Part shown: in pieces, positions 12,250 to 22,908 of the stretch | How positions within the stretch are numbered: the stretch's first letter is position 1 | Layout: each line of letters begins with the position of its first letter | Assembly (NCBI GenBank): GCA_032622095.1 | Contig: CP136063.1 | Coordinates: forward strand, 35,560,106-35,624,105 | From: Siphonodentalium dalli | Lineage: Eukaryota > Mollusca > Scaphopoda > Gadilida > Siphonodentaliidae | DNA length: 64,000 nt | Direction: 5' to 3' | Notes under the pieces: generated by a model | Databases searched by the model: none | Told to the model about the DNA's origin: nothing | What the model saw: only the letters and a program-made list of their open reading frames with translations | Program-made: the position numbers and the translations under genes

Positions 12250-12760
12250 ATTTCTCCACACTATGACCAACGTTGGGCCATCGTTGGTCCAACGTCGACA
12301 TCTAACGCACCTACTAACCTCACATATCGCCTAGTGCGTTACGTTTTCAACGTCGGGCCAACGTTAAACCAGCGGTAAAACCAACGTTGCCCCAACGTTG
12401 GTTGTCCAACGTCGGGCCAACGTAGCCATGTTTGAAACGTGCAAAATCTGACGCATGTCGACGTTGTGCCATCGTTGTACCAACCACAAAATCCGACGTT
12501 GCGCCAACGTAATTATTCCAACAAGTCGACGTTGGGCCATCGTCGTACCAACCACAAAAGCCGACGTTGGGCCAACGTAATTATTCCAACGCAAGTCGAC
12601 GTTGGGCCATCGTCGTAACCAACCACAAAAGCTGACGTTGGGCCAACGTAATTATTCCAACGCAAGTCGACGTCGGGCCATCGTCGTACCAACCACAAAA
12701 GCCGACGTTGAGCCAACGTAATTATTCCAACGTTGGCCCAACGTACGTGCGCTATCTGGG
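12250..12760. repeat. Right subterminal CCAACGTTGG array of the 8.8-kb insertion
   Basis: About four ~67-bp units, each with GACGTTGGGCC, CGTCGTACCAACCACAAAAG and CCAACGTAATTATTCCAACG, then the terminal sequence GCGCTATCTGGG. In inverted orientation its end matches 3982-4012. Minus-strand open frames here are repeat artefacts. Confidence 0.85.
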
Positions 12761-13140
12761 ATGGTATCACCCGAATGGTATGTTCTAAAAATAGACAGTC
12801 AAGCGGTCCCGATAAAATATCTCGAAATAAAATCCATATTAATAATTAATAGAAGCCTTTCCGGGCAGGAGTAATCAGTTCATATCTATTATTTTATATC
12901 CACGCAACTATTTCAAATTTGAGCACGACCTCACATGCGAAAGCCGTATGTATTGTGACATCGTTCAATTCAACCCACCACTACTTAAGAACATTTTTTA
13001 AAACGCGTTTCGAGACAGAAACAAATTTACTTTCATTTCCGCCTATTATCACGGGGTTTGTTAACTTAACTGTACCGATCGTCTGTTCGATCAGTTTAAC
13101 TATTGCGTGAGATTTTCTGTCAGTTTAGTCGGGTAATTCT
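12761..13140. other. Upstream region of zinc-finger gene 1, duplicated at 22536-22908
   Basis: Nearly identical to 22536-22908, so the 5' flank was duplicated together with the gene. Starts with a MITE-family remnant and probably contains the shared promoter, though no TATA box stands out. Confidence 0.7.
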
Positions 13141-14802
13141 ATGTGGGATAAGTCTAGTGCTCATTGGATACTGTACGGAAACAGATACAGTCGAGTCATG
13201 TATGGGGAGGTGGAGTCAGCAACAATGGAGACAGGAGATGATAAACACACACCGGCAAATACATCTCAAACAGGCGTTGATTCATTAGTCAGTTTGCCCA
13301 ATAAGGATAATAAGGATATTCGTTTGCTGGAGCATAAGAGGAAACACGATGTTGATCTCCCATATCAATGTGATGTGTGTGAGAAATCATTTACTTCGTC
13401 CACTCACCTGACTTCACATAAGAGGATGCATACTGGGGATCGACCGTATCAATGTGATCTGTGCGAGAAATCATTTACTACGTCCAGTCACCTGGCTTCA
13501 CATAAGAGGATCCACACGCGGGATCGGCCGTATCAATGTGATCTATGCGAGAAATCATTTACTACGTCCAGTCACCTGGCTTCACATAAGAGGATCCACA
13601 CGCGGGATCGGCCGTATCAATGTGATGTGTGCGAGAAATCATTTGCTCAGTCGAGTCACTTGACTTCACATAAGAGGATCCACACGGGAGATCGACCGTA
13701 TCAATGTGATGTGTGCGAGAAATCATTTACTCAGTCGGGTGACCTGATGAAACATAAGAGGATCCACACGGGGTATCGCCCATACTATTGTGATGTGTGC
13801 GAGAAATCGTTTACTCGGTCGAATAACCTGTCTTCACATAAGAGGATTCACACGGGGGATCGACCGTATCAATGTGATGTGTGCGAAAAATCATTTACTC
13901 GGTCGAGTCACCTGACGACACACAAGATATTCCACACTGGGAAATGCCCATATCAATGTGATGTATGTGAGAAATCATTTACTGAGTCCAGTCACTTGGT
14001 GAGTCATATGGGGATCCACACGGGTGATCTACCCTATCAATGTGATGTATGTGAGAAATCATTTACTGAGTCCAGTCACTTGGTGAGTCATATGGGGATC
14101 CACACGGGGGATCGACCGTATCAATGTGATTTGTGCGATAAATCTTTTACTGGGTCGAGTTACCTGACGATACATAAAAGGATCCACACGGGCGATCGAC
14201 CGTATCAATGTGATTTGTGCGAGAAATCATTTACTCAGTCGAGTCACCTGTCTTCACATAAGAGGATTCACACGGGGGATCGCCCGTATCAATGTGATGT
14301 GTGCAAAAAATCATTCACTCAGTTGAGTAGCCTGGCGAAACATAAGAGGCTCCATACCGGAGATCGCCCGTATCAATGTGATATGTGCGAGAAATCATTT
14401 ACTGTGTTGTGTCACCTGTCTTCACATAAGAGGATTCACACGGGGGATCGCCCGTATCAATGTGATGTGTGCGAAAAATCATTCACTCAGTTGAGTAGCC
14501 TGGCGAAACATAAGAGAATCCATACCGGAGATCGCCCGTATCAATGTGATATGTGTGAGAAATCATTTACTGTGTTGTGTCACCTGTCTTCACATAAGAG
14601 GATTCACACGGGGGATCGCCCGTATCAATGTGATGTGTGCGAAAAATCATTCACTCAGTTGAGTAGCCTGGCGAAACATAAGAGGATCCACACGGGGGAT
14701 CGACCGTATCAATGTGATTTGTGCGAGAAATCATTTACTCGGTCGAGTCACCTGTCTTCACATAAGAGGATTCACACGGGGGGATCGCCTGTATCAATGT
14801 GA
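13141..14802 (+). CDS. Poly-C2H2 zinc-finger protein 1 (17 fingers)
   Basis: A 553-aa intronless frame from an ATG at 13141. Residues 1-75 form a low-complexity leader without a recognised KRAB, BTB or ZAD domain. Residues 76 onward are seventeen regular C2H2 fingers of pattern C-x2-C-x12-H-x3-H joined by TGDRPYQ-type linkers, typical of nucleic-acid-binding proteins. Fingers 12-17 include a two-finger unit (TQLSSLAKH, then TVLCHLSSH) repeated in tandem. The frame ends a few residues after finger 17 because of an extra G in the run at 14778-14783; a further finger follows out of frame. The paralogue is at 22909-24402. Nuclear localisation is inferred from the family. An upstream exon cannot be excluded, and the protein could start at a later ATG (13198). 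Confidence 0.88.
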   Translation: MWDKSSAHWILYGNRYSRVMYGEVESATMETGDDKHTPANTSQTGVDSLVSLPNKDNKDIRLLEHKRKHDVDLPYQCDVCEKSFTSSTHLTSHKRMHTGDRPYQCDLCEKSFTTSSHLASHKRIHTRDRPYQCDLCEKSFTTSSHLASHKRIHTRDRPYQCDVCEKSFAQSSHLTSHKRIHTGDRPYQCDVCEKSFTQSGDLMKHKRIHTGYRPYYCDVCEKSFTRSNNLSSHKRIHTGDRPYQCDVCEKSFTRSSHLTTHKIFHTGKCPYQCDVCEKSFTESSHLVSHMGIHTGDLPYQCDVCEKSFTESSHLVSHMGIHTGDRPYQCDLCDKSFTGSSYLTIHKRIHTGDRPYQCDLCEKSFTQSSHLSSHKRIHTGDRPYQCDVCKKSFTQLSSLAKHKRLHTGDRPYQCDMCEKSFTVLCHLSSHKRIHTGDRPYQCDVCEKSFTQLSSLAKHKRIHTGDRPYQCDMCEKSFTVLCHLSSHKRIHTGDRPYQCDVCEKSFTQLSSLAKHKRIHTGDRPYQCDLCEKSFTRSSHLSSHKRIHTGGSPVSM

Positions 14803-15060
14803 TGTGTGCGAGAAATCATTTACCCGGTCGAGTGAAATGTCTTCACATAAGAGGTTCCACACGGCAGTTCGTCTTCCAGTCATTTGAAAAAGGCATAGGA
14901 TACTGAATAAATGCAATCGGTCGTATCTGTGACTGTGATTCATAACACGATAATTCTTACAGGAGGTTAAACTCAGCGATGATTATACTGAGCATGCGAG
15001 AGACCGTATACCATGAGCCTAACCTGGCTACGTCATAAATGCTACTGGTGATCGCAATCA
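14803..15060 (+). pseudogene. Out-of-frame 18th finger and decayed 3' end of zinc-finger gene 1
   Basis: From 14803 a further C2H2 finger (CDVCEKSFTRS type) is readable one frame off, ending near 14885. The following sequence to about 15000 matches the decayed finger DNA at 24915-25075 downstream of gene 2. Together these indicate that the ancestral gene was longer than either present frame. Confidence 0.7.
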
Positions 15061-15418
15061 ACGATGAGATGTAGAACTATTCATTGTAATAATAAATAAC
15101 TGTTGAAAAATTACTATAGTTTCAGATAACCGTTGTTGTTATATGACTGTCATTATTTCCACTAAATACCACCATTGTTTGGTGATGGTTTTCTGATTAA
15201 TCGGATCATGATAGTATCACGATCCGATTCTACACCATGCGTGTCTGAATCAGAACGAGGCTCCTGAACTATTTTCAATTGAAACACTTCTTATAATTGT
15301 TGTTGTTGATTCGTTCATGAAATTTTAATTCATCTTATCACCCTTTTCGAAATATAATTTCAGAGGTTGGTTGTAATAATTAAGTTAAATTGGTCATATC
15401 ATAAATATATTATTACTA

Positions 15419-15561
15419 CAGTGAAGTGATCTGAGTCTCCACATCACGTCTCGTTGAGAAGGTGAGATCACGGATCAGACTCGTTGAATGCGGCAGCTCG
15501 TCTGATCCGTGATCTCACCTTTTCAACTAGGCGTGATATGGAGACTCAGGTCACTTCACTG
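15419..15561. mobile_element. 143-bp hairpin MITE with TA duplication (Tc1/mariner-like)
   Basis: A near-perfect inverted repeat with arms of about 65 bp. Both ends read CAGTGAAGTGA inward and are flanked by TA (15417-15418 and 15562-15563). A CAGTG tip at TA sites is characteristic of Tc1/mariner-type elements. No coding capacity. The short loop around 15485-15495 separates the arms. Confidence 0.75.
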
Positions 15562-15579
15562 TAGTGATAATCTCTATTC

Positions 15580-15830
15580 ATTTTAACCGTTGTAATTTAA
15601 CTATAGTTTCAGATGACCGTTGTAAATTATCTATAGTTATAATCGTTGTATATTAATTGCTGTAAAACTGTGGTTTCACTATGGTTTTTACCACACAAAT
15701 ATCCTCTGTAAATTAACCACCCAAATAACCGTTGTAAATTTACCATCCAAATAACCGTTGTCAATTAATTATAGTTTAGAATAACCGTTGTAAATTAATA
15801 ATTGCTTTTTATTATGGTAAACAATAGTAA
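15580..15830. repeat. Degenerate AACCGTTGTAAATTA repeats
   Basis: About eight imperfect copies of AACCGTTGTAAATTA-like units spaced 25-60 bp, with TATAGTTT between several. Outlying copies occur near 15127. Confidence 0.6.
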
Positions 15831-15894
15831 ATGTGTACAGAGGGAACACGGTTAATCCATTCACTAAGCCATGATACCACCCAATTTTGTGTCC

Positions 15895-16280
15895 AATATG
15901 TGCGAGTAATCATTTACTACGTCGAGTGACCTCTTATCACATAGGAGGATCCATACGGGAGAACGCCCTATCTATGTGATGTTTGTGAGAATCATGACTA
16001 CACACACGATGATTCACACTGGTGATCGACCGTATCTATGTGGTGTATGCAATAATCATGACTACACACACGATGACTCACACTGGTGATCGACCGTATC
16101 TATGTGATGTATGCGAGAATCATGACTACACACACTGTGATTCACACTGGTGATCGGCCGTATCTGTGTGGTGTATGCGAGAATCATGACTACACCCGCG
16201 ATGATTCACACTGGTGATCGACCGCATCTATGTGTTGTGTGCGAGAATCATGACTACACACACGGTGATCGACCGTATCT
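15895..16280 (+). pseudogene. Decayed zinc-finger array with 61-bp tandem copies
   Basis: 15900-15965 reads as one C2H2 finger with stops. It is followed by five copies of a ~61-bp unit containing GATTCACACTGGTGATCG and CGTATCTATGTG, a finger remnant lacking its cysteine half. The array is cut by the LINE tail at 16281 and finger remnants continue at 19725. No open frame survives. Confidence 0.75.
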
Positions 16281-16664
16281 AGGATAGGATAGGATATTTG
16301 ATTTGCAATACACATATCTATTACATAATATTGGAGAACATTATGGAAAATTATGTCCTATATTGTGGGGGGATGGCATAGTCTGGCATCCCCAGTATGG
16401 TGAATATAGAAATTAATAACAATAGTAAGATGGCTTCGGGTGAGCCGTGCACAGATTGTGTATATGTAATTTATAAGTTTAGGCCTTAGTTAAAGAATGT
16501 GTGAAATTGGATACTACCCGAGGGCTGTTCAATATCATGTGTATGATTCAAATTCAGATGAGTGGGTAGTTATTTTTTGCGGATGAGGTTACAGGGACTA
16601 CTGATTCGTTTGGTTGGTGTTGACGTTGAAACCGTCATGTGACACTTCGGGGTACGATCTGGGG

Positions 16665-17461
16665 TCAGTCTGGGCATCCTCGATTTTTGCATTTGATATT
16701 GTTAGAATATGCGCTTATTATTTTTTCTGTGATGTGTCTTTTGAATACGTGCCTACTTTGATTTTTAGTGATGGTGTTATCTAAATTGTTCCATGAGGTT
16801 GGGAATGCATTAAACGGTAGCTGTCCGGAAAAGACGGTTCTCGCGGTTTTGAGGAATAATGGGCGCTGTTGTCTAGTATCGGGCCCGGCAATACGTTTAG
16901 TGAACATTTGCGAGAAAGATTCAGGTAAGCGGTTGTAATACCAGTCATGCACGAAGAGAGTAGTATGGACTTTGTGAAGGTCGTATACCTTTAAGATATT
17001 CTCTTTTTTAAACAAAGGTTCGGTATGGCTCCTGTACTTTTTATTACACACAATTCGTATCGCTCTTTTTTGAAATAAAAAGACTCGTTTTACCTCGGGA
17101 ACATGACCCCAGAGTTGGATTCCGTATACCAAGTGACTTTGGATTAAGGCATAATATACAGTTTTAAGGGCACTGTCTGGGAAAAGTGTTTGACTTTATT
17201 TATATGATATATGGCGTGCACTAATTTGGAGCAGACTGATGATATATGTTTTTTAAATGATAGATTTTCATCTATGTGAATGCCTAAAAATTTAGTTGAG
17301 GTTTCGTGCTCACGATTTCCAATGCGTTTAAATTCTGTGTTATTTAAGAGAATTTGCATAGTGTTCCATTTGGTGTCGTTATTTTCCGGGTGCATGAGCA
17401 TGTAATTGCTCTTTTCTGTATTTATAGAAAGCTTTGGATTTATTTCCCTGAGGTTCAACAT
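16665..17461 (-). pseudogene. LINE reverse transcriptase C-terminal region
   Basis: Two collinear frames (17461-17144 and 17132-16665). The first begins within the RT thumb (NPKLSINTEKSNYML, FLGIHIDENLSFKKHI); the second carries the C-terminal region (GIQLWGH, FQKRAIRIV, RSHTEPLF). Between 17461 and 17540 a deletion junction joins the RT palm start directly to the thumb, removing the catalytic core. Confidence 0.8.
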
Positions 17462-17539
17462 ATTGTTGCCTGTTGTCTAGATAGTTTTGGAACCAAGACA
17501 GGGCAGTACCCCTTATCCCGTAATGATCTAATTTTTAAA

Positions 17540-18856
17540 TTAATATATCATGTTCATAGTGTCAAATGCTTTAGAGACGTCTAGGAAAAGTGCTATTGTT
17601 GAATCCCTGGTTGTTTCATCATTGTTATTGGCTATTTGGTCGAGAAGATGTATGATTGGATGGAAAGTAGAATGGTTAGGACGGAAGCCGTATTGGTGCT
17701 TGTACAATATATCGTGCTCAGTTAAAAAATCTACTAGGCGTTTTTGCATTATTCGTTCTAATAGCTTGGAAAAAGTAGGTAGAATGCTGATTGGTCTATA
17801 GTCGGAAATTTCGTGTGCATTGTTATTTTTCGGGATTGGAACAACCTTTGATATTTTCATTTTCTCTGGGACAATTCCTTGTTCAAATGAAAGGTTAAAT
17901 ATATGTTTCAGTGCCGGAGCTATGGTTTCAATTGTTTCATTCATGAGTTTAGTGGTTATCCCTTTAAACTCCATACTAGATTTAGCTTTCATTGAAAAGC
18001 AGGTTAGAATAATTTCTTGGATTGTGGTTGGGGTAACATCCAAGATGTCAAGGTCTTCTACTCTATTCCGGAGATAATCAGAAAAATCTGCGTTGTGTTC
18101 ATTCACTACAAGGTGACTGGTGTTACGCCCAATACTCAAGAAGTACTCATTAAATTTGTCAGCAATAAGGCTGGGACAGGTAATTACAGTCCCGTTATCG
18201 AAAAGGACCTTAGTATGATTAACAGTGCCCCCTTCCATCTTCAGTGCACCCTTCAGTATAGTCCAGGTTTTCTTCAGATCGTTCTTGTTTTCACCAAGAG
18301 TTCGTGAGTAATATAATTGTTTGCTCTTTCTGAGAAGTTTATTATATAATTGGCGATAATTTAAGTATGTATGTGTGGCTCGATCGGATGCTGATTGGAG
18401 TTTCTTGGTATATAATTCTCGCGTTACGATACTTGATTTAATGAGACCTCCTGTCATCCAGGGCTGGCGTTTTATAAATTTCTTGGGTATTTTGCGATTC
18501 TTGGGTGGAAATGCCAATTCGTATGCAGTCTCATATATTTCAAGAAAATTATCATATGCACGATCAATTGAATTACATTTTAATACAGATTCAAATTTGC
18601 ATGTTTGTAGAACAGATTTGAAGTTACTGATATTTTTAGCGCTAAAAGATCTTTGGGTGGTATTTGGGCATGTGCTGATGGTGTGAGATGCGTGTATCTG
18701 CTTATTCGGTTCGCTGTAGAATATGCCGATATGATCGGATACGTCACATGTAATTATGCCTGCGCTATGTTCATTGCGAATATTGTTTGTGTAAATGTTG
18801 TCGATTAGAGTAGCTGAGTGGTCTGTCATTCGAGTTGGCTTGGTAATCATGGGCAC
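17540..18856 (-). pseudogene. LINE endonuclease C-terminus plus reverse transcriptase N-terminus
   Basis: 438 codons. Residues 1-50 carry the endonuclease end (THDH-like: T-x-HSATLIDNIYTN, then VSDHIGIF). The linker is followed by the RT start with KVVPIPK, YRPISILP, the fingers segment YGFRPNHST and the first catalytic-aspartate block (ALFLDVSKAFD). The frame is lost just after this aspartate block, and the second aspartate block (YADD-type) is not present anywhere in the element, so RT activity is excluded. Confidence 0.85.
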
Positions 18857-19142
18857 GAATCCTCTGGTGAAAATATTGTTAATAAACTCATTTGTTTTGG
18901 AATGCGTGTTAAAATTAAGTAAGTCTATATTGAGGTCCCCTGCTATGTATGACGTGTGATCTTTAATTGTTTTCTAAAATACCATCGAATTTCGCCATGA
19001 ATTTATCTATATCAGCTTTTGGTGCTGTATTAGGCCTGTAAACACAACCGATGATATGGGAGTTATGCTTTCCTGGGTTTATTTCTATAAATACAGTTTC
19101 AATTTCATGCGGAATGAATTCAGTGAGATCGGGCCTAATTTT

Positions 19143-19427
19143 TTATGGAATATTGTCTTTAACGAATAGACATACCCCTCCCCTGCCACCGTCGTCGTCT
19201 GACCGACATCTAAATTCCATGGGATGATAACCCGGTATTTGGTAATCGGATGATTGATAAATTTTAAACGTTTCTGTTAGGGCAATTATGTCAAATTCAT
19301 CGGTGGATTTCAAGTCGCACAGAACGTTACACAGAGATTCGAAATTTGCATTTAAGCTTCTACAATTCAAGTTAAAAATAGAAATTTTTGATTTCTTATT
19401 CAAGTAGTTGGGGAGAAACAATGACAA
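19143..19427 (-). pseudogene. LINE endonuclease, N-terminal fragment
   Basis: The fragment contains the opening motifs of an apurinic-type endonuclease (NLNCRSL near residue 19, then LTET near residue 50) and a GGRGGVCLFV segment near residue 82. It starts from a non-ATG codon and ends in a stop at 19143, after which the domain continues in shifted frames. The enzyme normally nicks target DNA for target-primed reverse transcription; this copy cannot make a whole domain. Confidence 0.75.
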
Positions 19428-19724
19428 TCATTATTTGGTAGAATGTTAGGCTCTAAATACGTATCCACGTTATTTCCTTCTATATCGGCCAATTTTGCGG
19501 CGAAATAATAAGCGTCCGAGTCCCTGACCTCATCCAGAGTAACAACATTACTTGCTAACATTGAATTGGATAGTATGGGTTGTGAAAGTAGTGCCCTTTA
19601 GAGAGAAGGAATTGTTCATAGTAATATACACAATATGTACACAATCACCCTGGTCGTATGTGCATATATAACAATACGTATTTTTCATTTATCAATAATA
19701 TAGCGATAAATTTGGCATGTGTTG

Positions 19725-19810
19725 TGGTAGTGAGAAGACATTTACTCAGTCGATTCATTTGGCTTCACATAAGAGGGTCCACATGGGAGCCCGCCCGTAT
19801 AAATGGCACA
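19725..19810 (+). pseudogene. Zinc-finger remnant on the other side of the LINE
   Basis: Reads like half a C2H2 finger (TFTQSIHLASHKRVHMG-like) with frame breaks. It is the continuation of the array interrupted at 16281. Another weaker remnant lies near 20085-20190. Confidence 0.6.
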
Positions 19811-20354
19811 CATGTTTAGAAAATGGGCTGAATGTTACGCATGTCTGGAAAATGTGCTGAAGGGTACACAAGTTTTGAAATAAACTATTCTAAATATTTG
19901 TAGTTGTTGTGAGTTCTGTTAAAGCATACTTTTATACGTTCCAGGGAAAATTAAAATGAACGGGAAAGGAACAGCTGATGGTCGCCAGACTTTCAGGAAC
20001 ATAGCTAAAGTGCACCTTTCAGCACATGTTCAATACCTGTATACCCTCAGCACTTTTTGTGAGAGTGGCCCCTTCAGCTCCACTAAGGGTGATCGCCCGT
20101 AGCAACGAATATGTGCGTGAAATCATCATACCACCAATGGCCAGACGTTTGATGACATGACACACAGTAATCGCCCATATCAGCCTGATATGTACCATAA
20201 TCCACATTTTGAAGAGTTACAAGAACTACAAGTATTTAGAACAGTTTGGATTTATCAGACTTAAAGGTTCGAGTAATTCCGACACCACTGACAGCTGCCA
20301 GCACAGCTGATTCCCCCAGCACCCCAACCGTCCGGTATGAGTCACACATGCGTT
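19811..20354. other. No recognisable gene
   Basis: Contains a short duplicated phrase (AAAATGGGCTGA / AAAATGTGCTGA) and a weak finger remnant near 20085-20190. No other assignable feature. Confidence 0.55.
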
Positions 20355-20358
20355 TTAA

Positions 20359-20878
20359 AGGTGGATTATCTCTTTGTAAACATTTATTATATCGTGACCG
20401 GTGTATAACATATTAGATTTGAATCGAAGACTCCTGTCCGGAAATGCTTCTATCGATTAATATTCATTTGATTTCGAATATTTTCTGGTCTAAAAAGGTG
20501 TGGTTGTCTAGCTAACGAACAATAGTGGTTACTGTCAACAGATACTAATATTTTGTTATACAATTTTGTCACAAATAAACGTTAATTATACTCATTATCG
20601 CTTATATCTATGGAACAAAACAATACAAAAAATCAATGTGGGACATTTGACTTTCGGTGCGTAGCCATAGAAACAGCCCAGTGTTCTATATCACAATATG
20701 GTATCATCCGAATGGTCTGTTCTAAAAAATAGTAACATAAACGGTCCCGATTTAATATTCGAAATAAAATCAATATTCATCGATAGAAGCTTTTCCGGAC
20801 AGGGGTCTTCAGTTCATATATATTATTTTATACCCACGCAACTATTTAAAATTTGTTATTTAAAGAGATAATCCATGT
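20359..20878 (+). mobile_element. 520-bp MITE, TTAA target duplication, intact copy
   Basis: Flanked by TTAA at 20355-20358 and 20879-20882. Inverted ends of about 120 bp: left AGGTGGATTATCTCTTTG, right (inverted) ACATGGATTATCTCTTTA, both continuing through TCCGGA and ending near ATTTCGAATATT. Three copies in this window are exactly 520 bp. The TTAA target is typical of piggyBac-type transposases, but the mobilising enzyme is not evident. Confidence 0.85.
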
Positions 20879-20882
20879 TTAA

Positions 20883-21583
20883 TGTTAGCCAAAGAAAATG
20901 CTGCAATTGACAAACAGCAACGTATTATGTCATTGGAACAAGTATAACGAAGAGCGTTTCTCTTTTTGCGAAGTAGCTGTAAATATTTTATAGAGTTGTA
21001 TGTACCTGAATCAATTTTCTCAGTGTACTTAAAACTGACAAGACTACTTGTACTTCTACCAGAGACATGGGAGGGGCTGTCTACTTACTTTGATCAACAT
21101 TTTAAAATCAATAAGTGCTTCTATTATCATGACAATTTTGTAGATTTTACTATTCTGGTTACAGGACGATTGGAAAATCCTTCATTTTTCTCTAGTATTT
21201 AAAATATTAGCAATATTCCTGTGAAATGAAAGCTCAATTTTTGGAGGCATATATAACTGAAAACTACTTTTCTTATACATGTATGATAAAGAACTTTGAC
21301 AAGGCATATATTGGATATTTTACACATTTTCACAAATTTATTTCACAATATTCACCAACTTCCCCATCTTTATGTCCTTTTTTATTTTTAATATGTTGTT
21401 TATCATTGGTTAATGTACACATTCTAGCTAAGAAATATTGGAGGTTTGGCACTTTTTTCGTAACTGCACTCGACAAATTATACACCTCATTATTATTTGA
21501 AATGTTTTATTGCTATGAAACCCATTCCCTATGTGATGAATGGGGCAGAGTGTTGCATGGATTGTATCTGTAATTAGAATATA
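20883..21583. other. Non-coding block duplicated from 2359-3011
   Basis: Part of the repeated module. The 115-aa open frame at 21226-21573 is not preserved in the paralogous copy and is not called. Confidence 0.7.
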
Positions 21584-21662
21584 GTTGAACAGTATGGACA
21601 TGGTTGAACAGTATGGACATGGTTGAACAGTATGGACATGGTTGAACAGTATGGACATGGTT
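21584..21662. repeat. 19-bp tandem repeat, four copies
   Basis: Units of GGTTGAACAGTATGGACAT repeated head to tail. It is the paralogous counterpart of the 48-bp array at 3012-3208. Confidence 0.9.
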
Positions 21663-21784
21663 GTCTTTATCACTCTTGTTATAGGTGGGTTATCTCTTTG
21701 TAAACATGTATTATATAGTTACCAGGGTATATCATATTGGATCTGAATCGAAGACTCATGTCCGGAAATGCTGCTATCGATTAA

Positions 21785-22304
21785 AGGTGGATTATCTCTT
21801 TGTAAACATGTATTATATAGTTACCGGGGTATAACATATTAGATTTGAATCGAAGACTCCTGTCCGGAAATGCTTCTATTGATTAATATTAATTTTATTT
21901 CGAATATTTTCTGGTATAAAAAGGTGTGTTTGTTCAGCTAACGAACAATAGTGGTTACTGTTAACAGAGACCAGAAATTATAATGTGGAATATTGTCACA
22001 AATAAACGTTAATTGTACTCATTATCGCTTACATCTGTGGAACAAAACAATACAAACAACCAATCTGTGACATTTGACATTCGTTGCGTAGCCGTAGGAA
22101 CAGCACAGTGCTCTAGATCGCAATACGGTCTCATCCGAATGGTCGATTCTAAAAATAGTAACATAAACGGGCCCGATTTAATATTCGAAATAAAATCAGT
22201 ATTAATTGATAGAAGCTTTTCCGGACAGGGGTCTTCAGTTCATATCTATTATTTTATACCCACGCAACTATTACAATTTTGTTATTTAAAGAGATAATCC
22301 ATCT
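21785..22304 (+). mobile_element. 520-bp MITE, TTAA target duplication, second intact copy
   Basis: Preceded by one 102-bp satellite unit (21684-21784) and flanked by TTAA at 21781-21784 and 22305-22308. Same 520-bp length and terminal structure as 20359-20878. A 94-aa open frame (22013-22297) extends into the right terminal repeat and is considered incidental. Confidence 0.85.
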
Positions 22305-22908
22305 TTAATATTAATTTTATTTCGAATATTTTCTGGCCTAAAAAGGTGTGGTTGTTTATTTAACAAACAATAGTGGTTACCATTTACAGATACCAGAAAT
22401 TGTATTGTGTAACTGTGTGACAAATAAACGTTAATTATAATCATTGTCGCTTATAACTATGGAATAAAACAATACAACCAATCAATCTGGGACATTTGAC
22501 GTTCGGTGCTCTAGTGCTCTACATCGCTATATGGTATCACCCGAATGGTATGTTCTAAAAATAGACAGTCAAACGGTCCCGATAAAATATCTCGAACCCA
22601 AATAAATATTAATTAATAGAAGCCTTTCCGGGCAGGAGTAATCAGTTCATATCTATTATTTTATATCCACGCAACTATTTCAAATTTCAGCACGACCTCA
22701 CATGCGAAAGCCGTATGTATTGTGACATCGTTCAATTCCACCCACCACTACTTAAGACCATTTTTTCAAAACGCGTTTCGAGACAGAAACAACTTTACTT
22801 TCATTTCCGCCTATCATCAGGGGGTTTGTTGACTTAACTGTACCGATCGTCTGTTCGATCAGTTTAACTATTGCGTGAGATTTTCTGTCAGTTTAGTCGG
22901 GTAATTCT
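22305..22908. other. Upstream region of zinc-finger gene 2
   Basis: 22308-22530 matches 3741-3981 and 22536-22908 matches 12761-13140. It therefore preserves the arrangement that existed before the 8.8-kb insertion at the paralogous locus. Confidence 0.8.

Larger units (their letters stand above)
3982..12760. mobile_element. 8.8-kb insertion with inverted ends (foldback-like element)
   Basis: At 22524-22550 the uninterrupted sequence reads CGCTATATGGTATCACCC. At this locus the left half ends at 3981 and the right half resumes at 12761, so 3982-12760 is extra. Both ends start CCCAGATAGC pointing inward and continue as ACGTTGGGCCAACG, giving a terminal inverted repeat of roughly 30 bp followed by long subterminal arrays. 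A 2-bp AT duplication is possible. No transposase or other protein domain was recognised inside; an assembly gap at 9498-9597 leaves the interior incompletely known. It could also be a small MITE later enlarged by nested insertions. Confidence 0.65.
16281..19615 (-). mobile_element. Decayed APE-type LINE (Jockey superfamily-like)
   Basis: Minus-strand element with an endonuclease N-terminus (19427-19143), an endonuclease C-terminus and RT N-terminus (18856-17540), an RT C-terminal region (17461-16665) and a 3' tail of tandem TATCC units at 16281-16296. Frames are separated by shifts and by an internal deletion. Coding-like sequence continues upstream of 19427 to about 19610 in another frame. 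It sits inside decayed zinc-finger DNA. A target duplication was not identified. Confidence 0.8.

Noticed and set aside
21226-21573. 115-aa frame
   Set aside because: The paralogous copy near 2700-3010 has indels that break it, with no sign of codon constraint.
22013-22297. Similar 79-94-aa frames in MITE copies (also 2102-2347 and 50828-51067)
   Set aside because: The frame runs into the terminal inverted repeat and similarity follows from copies of the same short MITE; no independent coding evidence.
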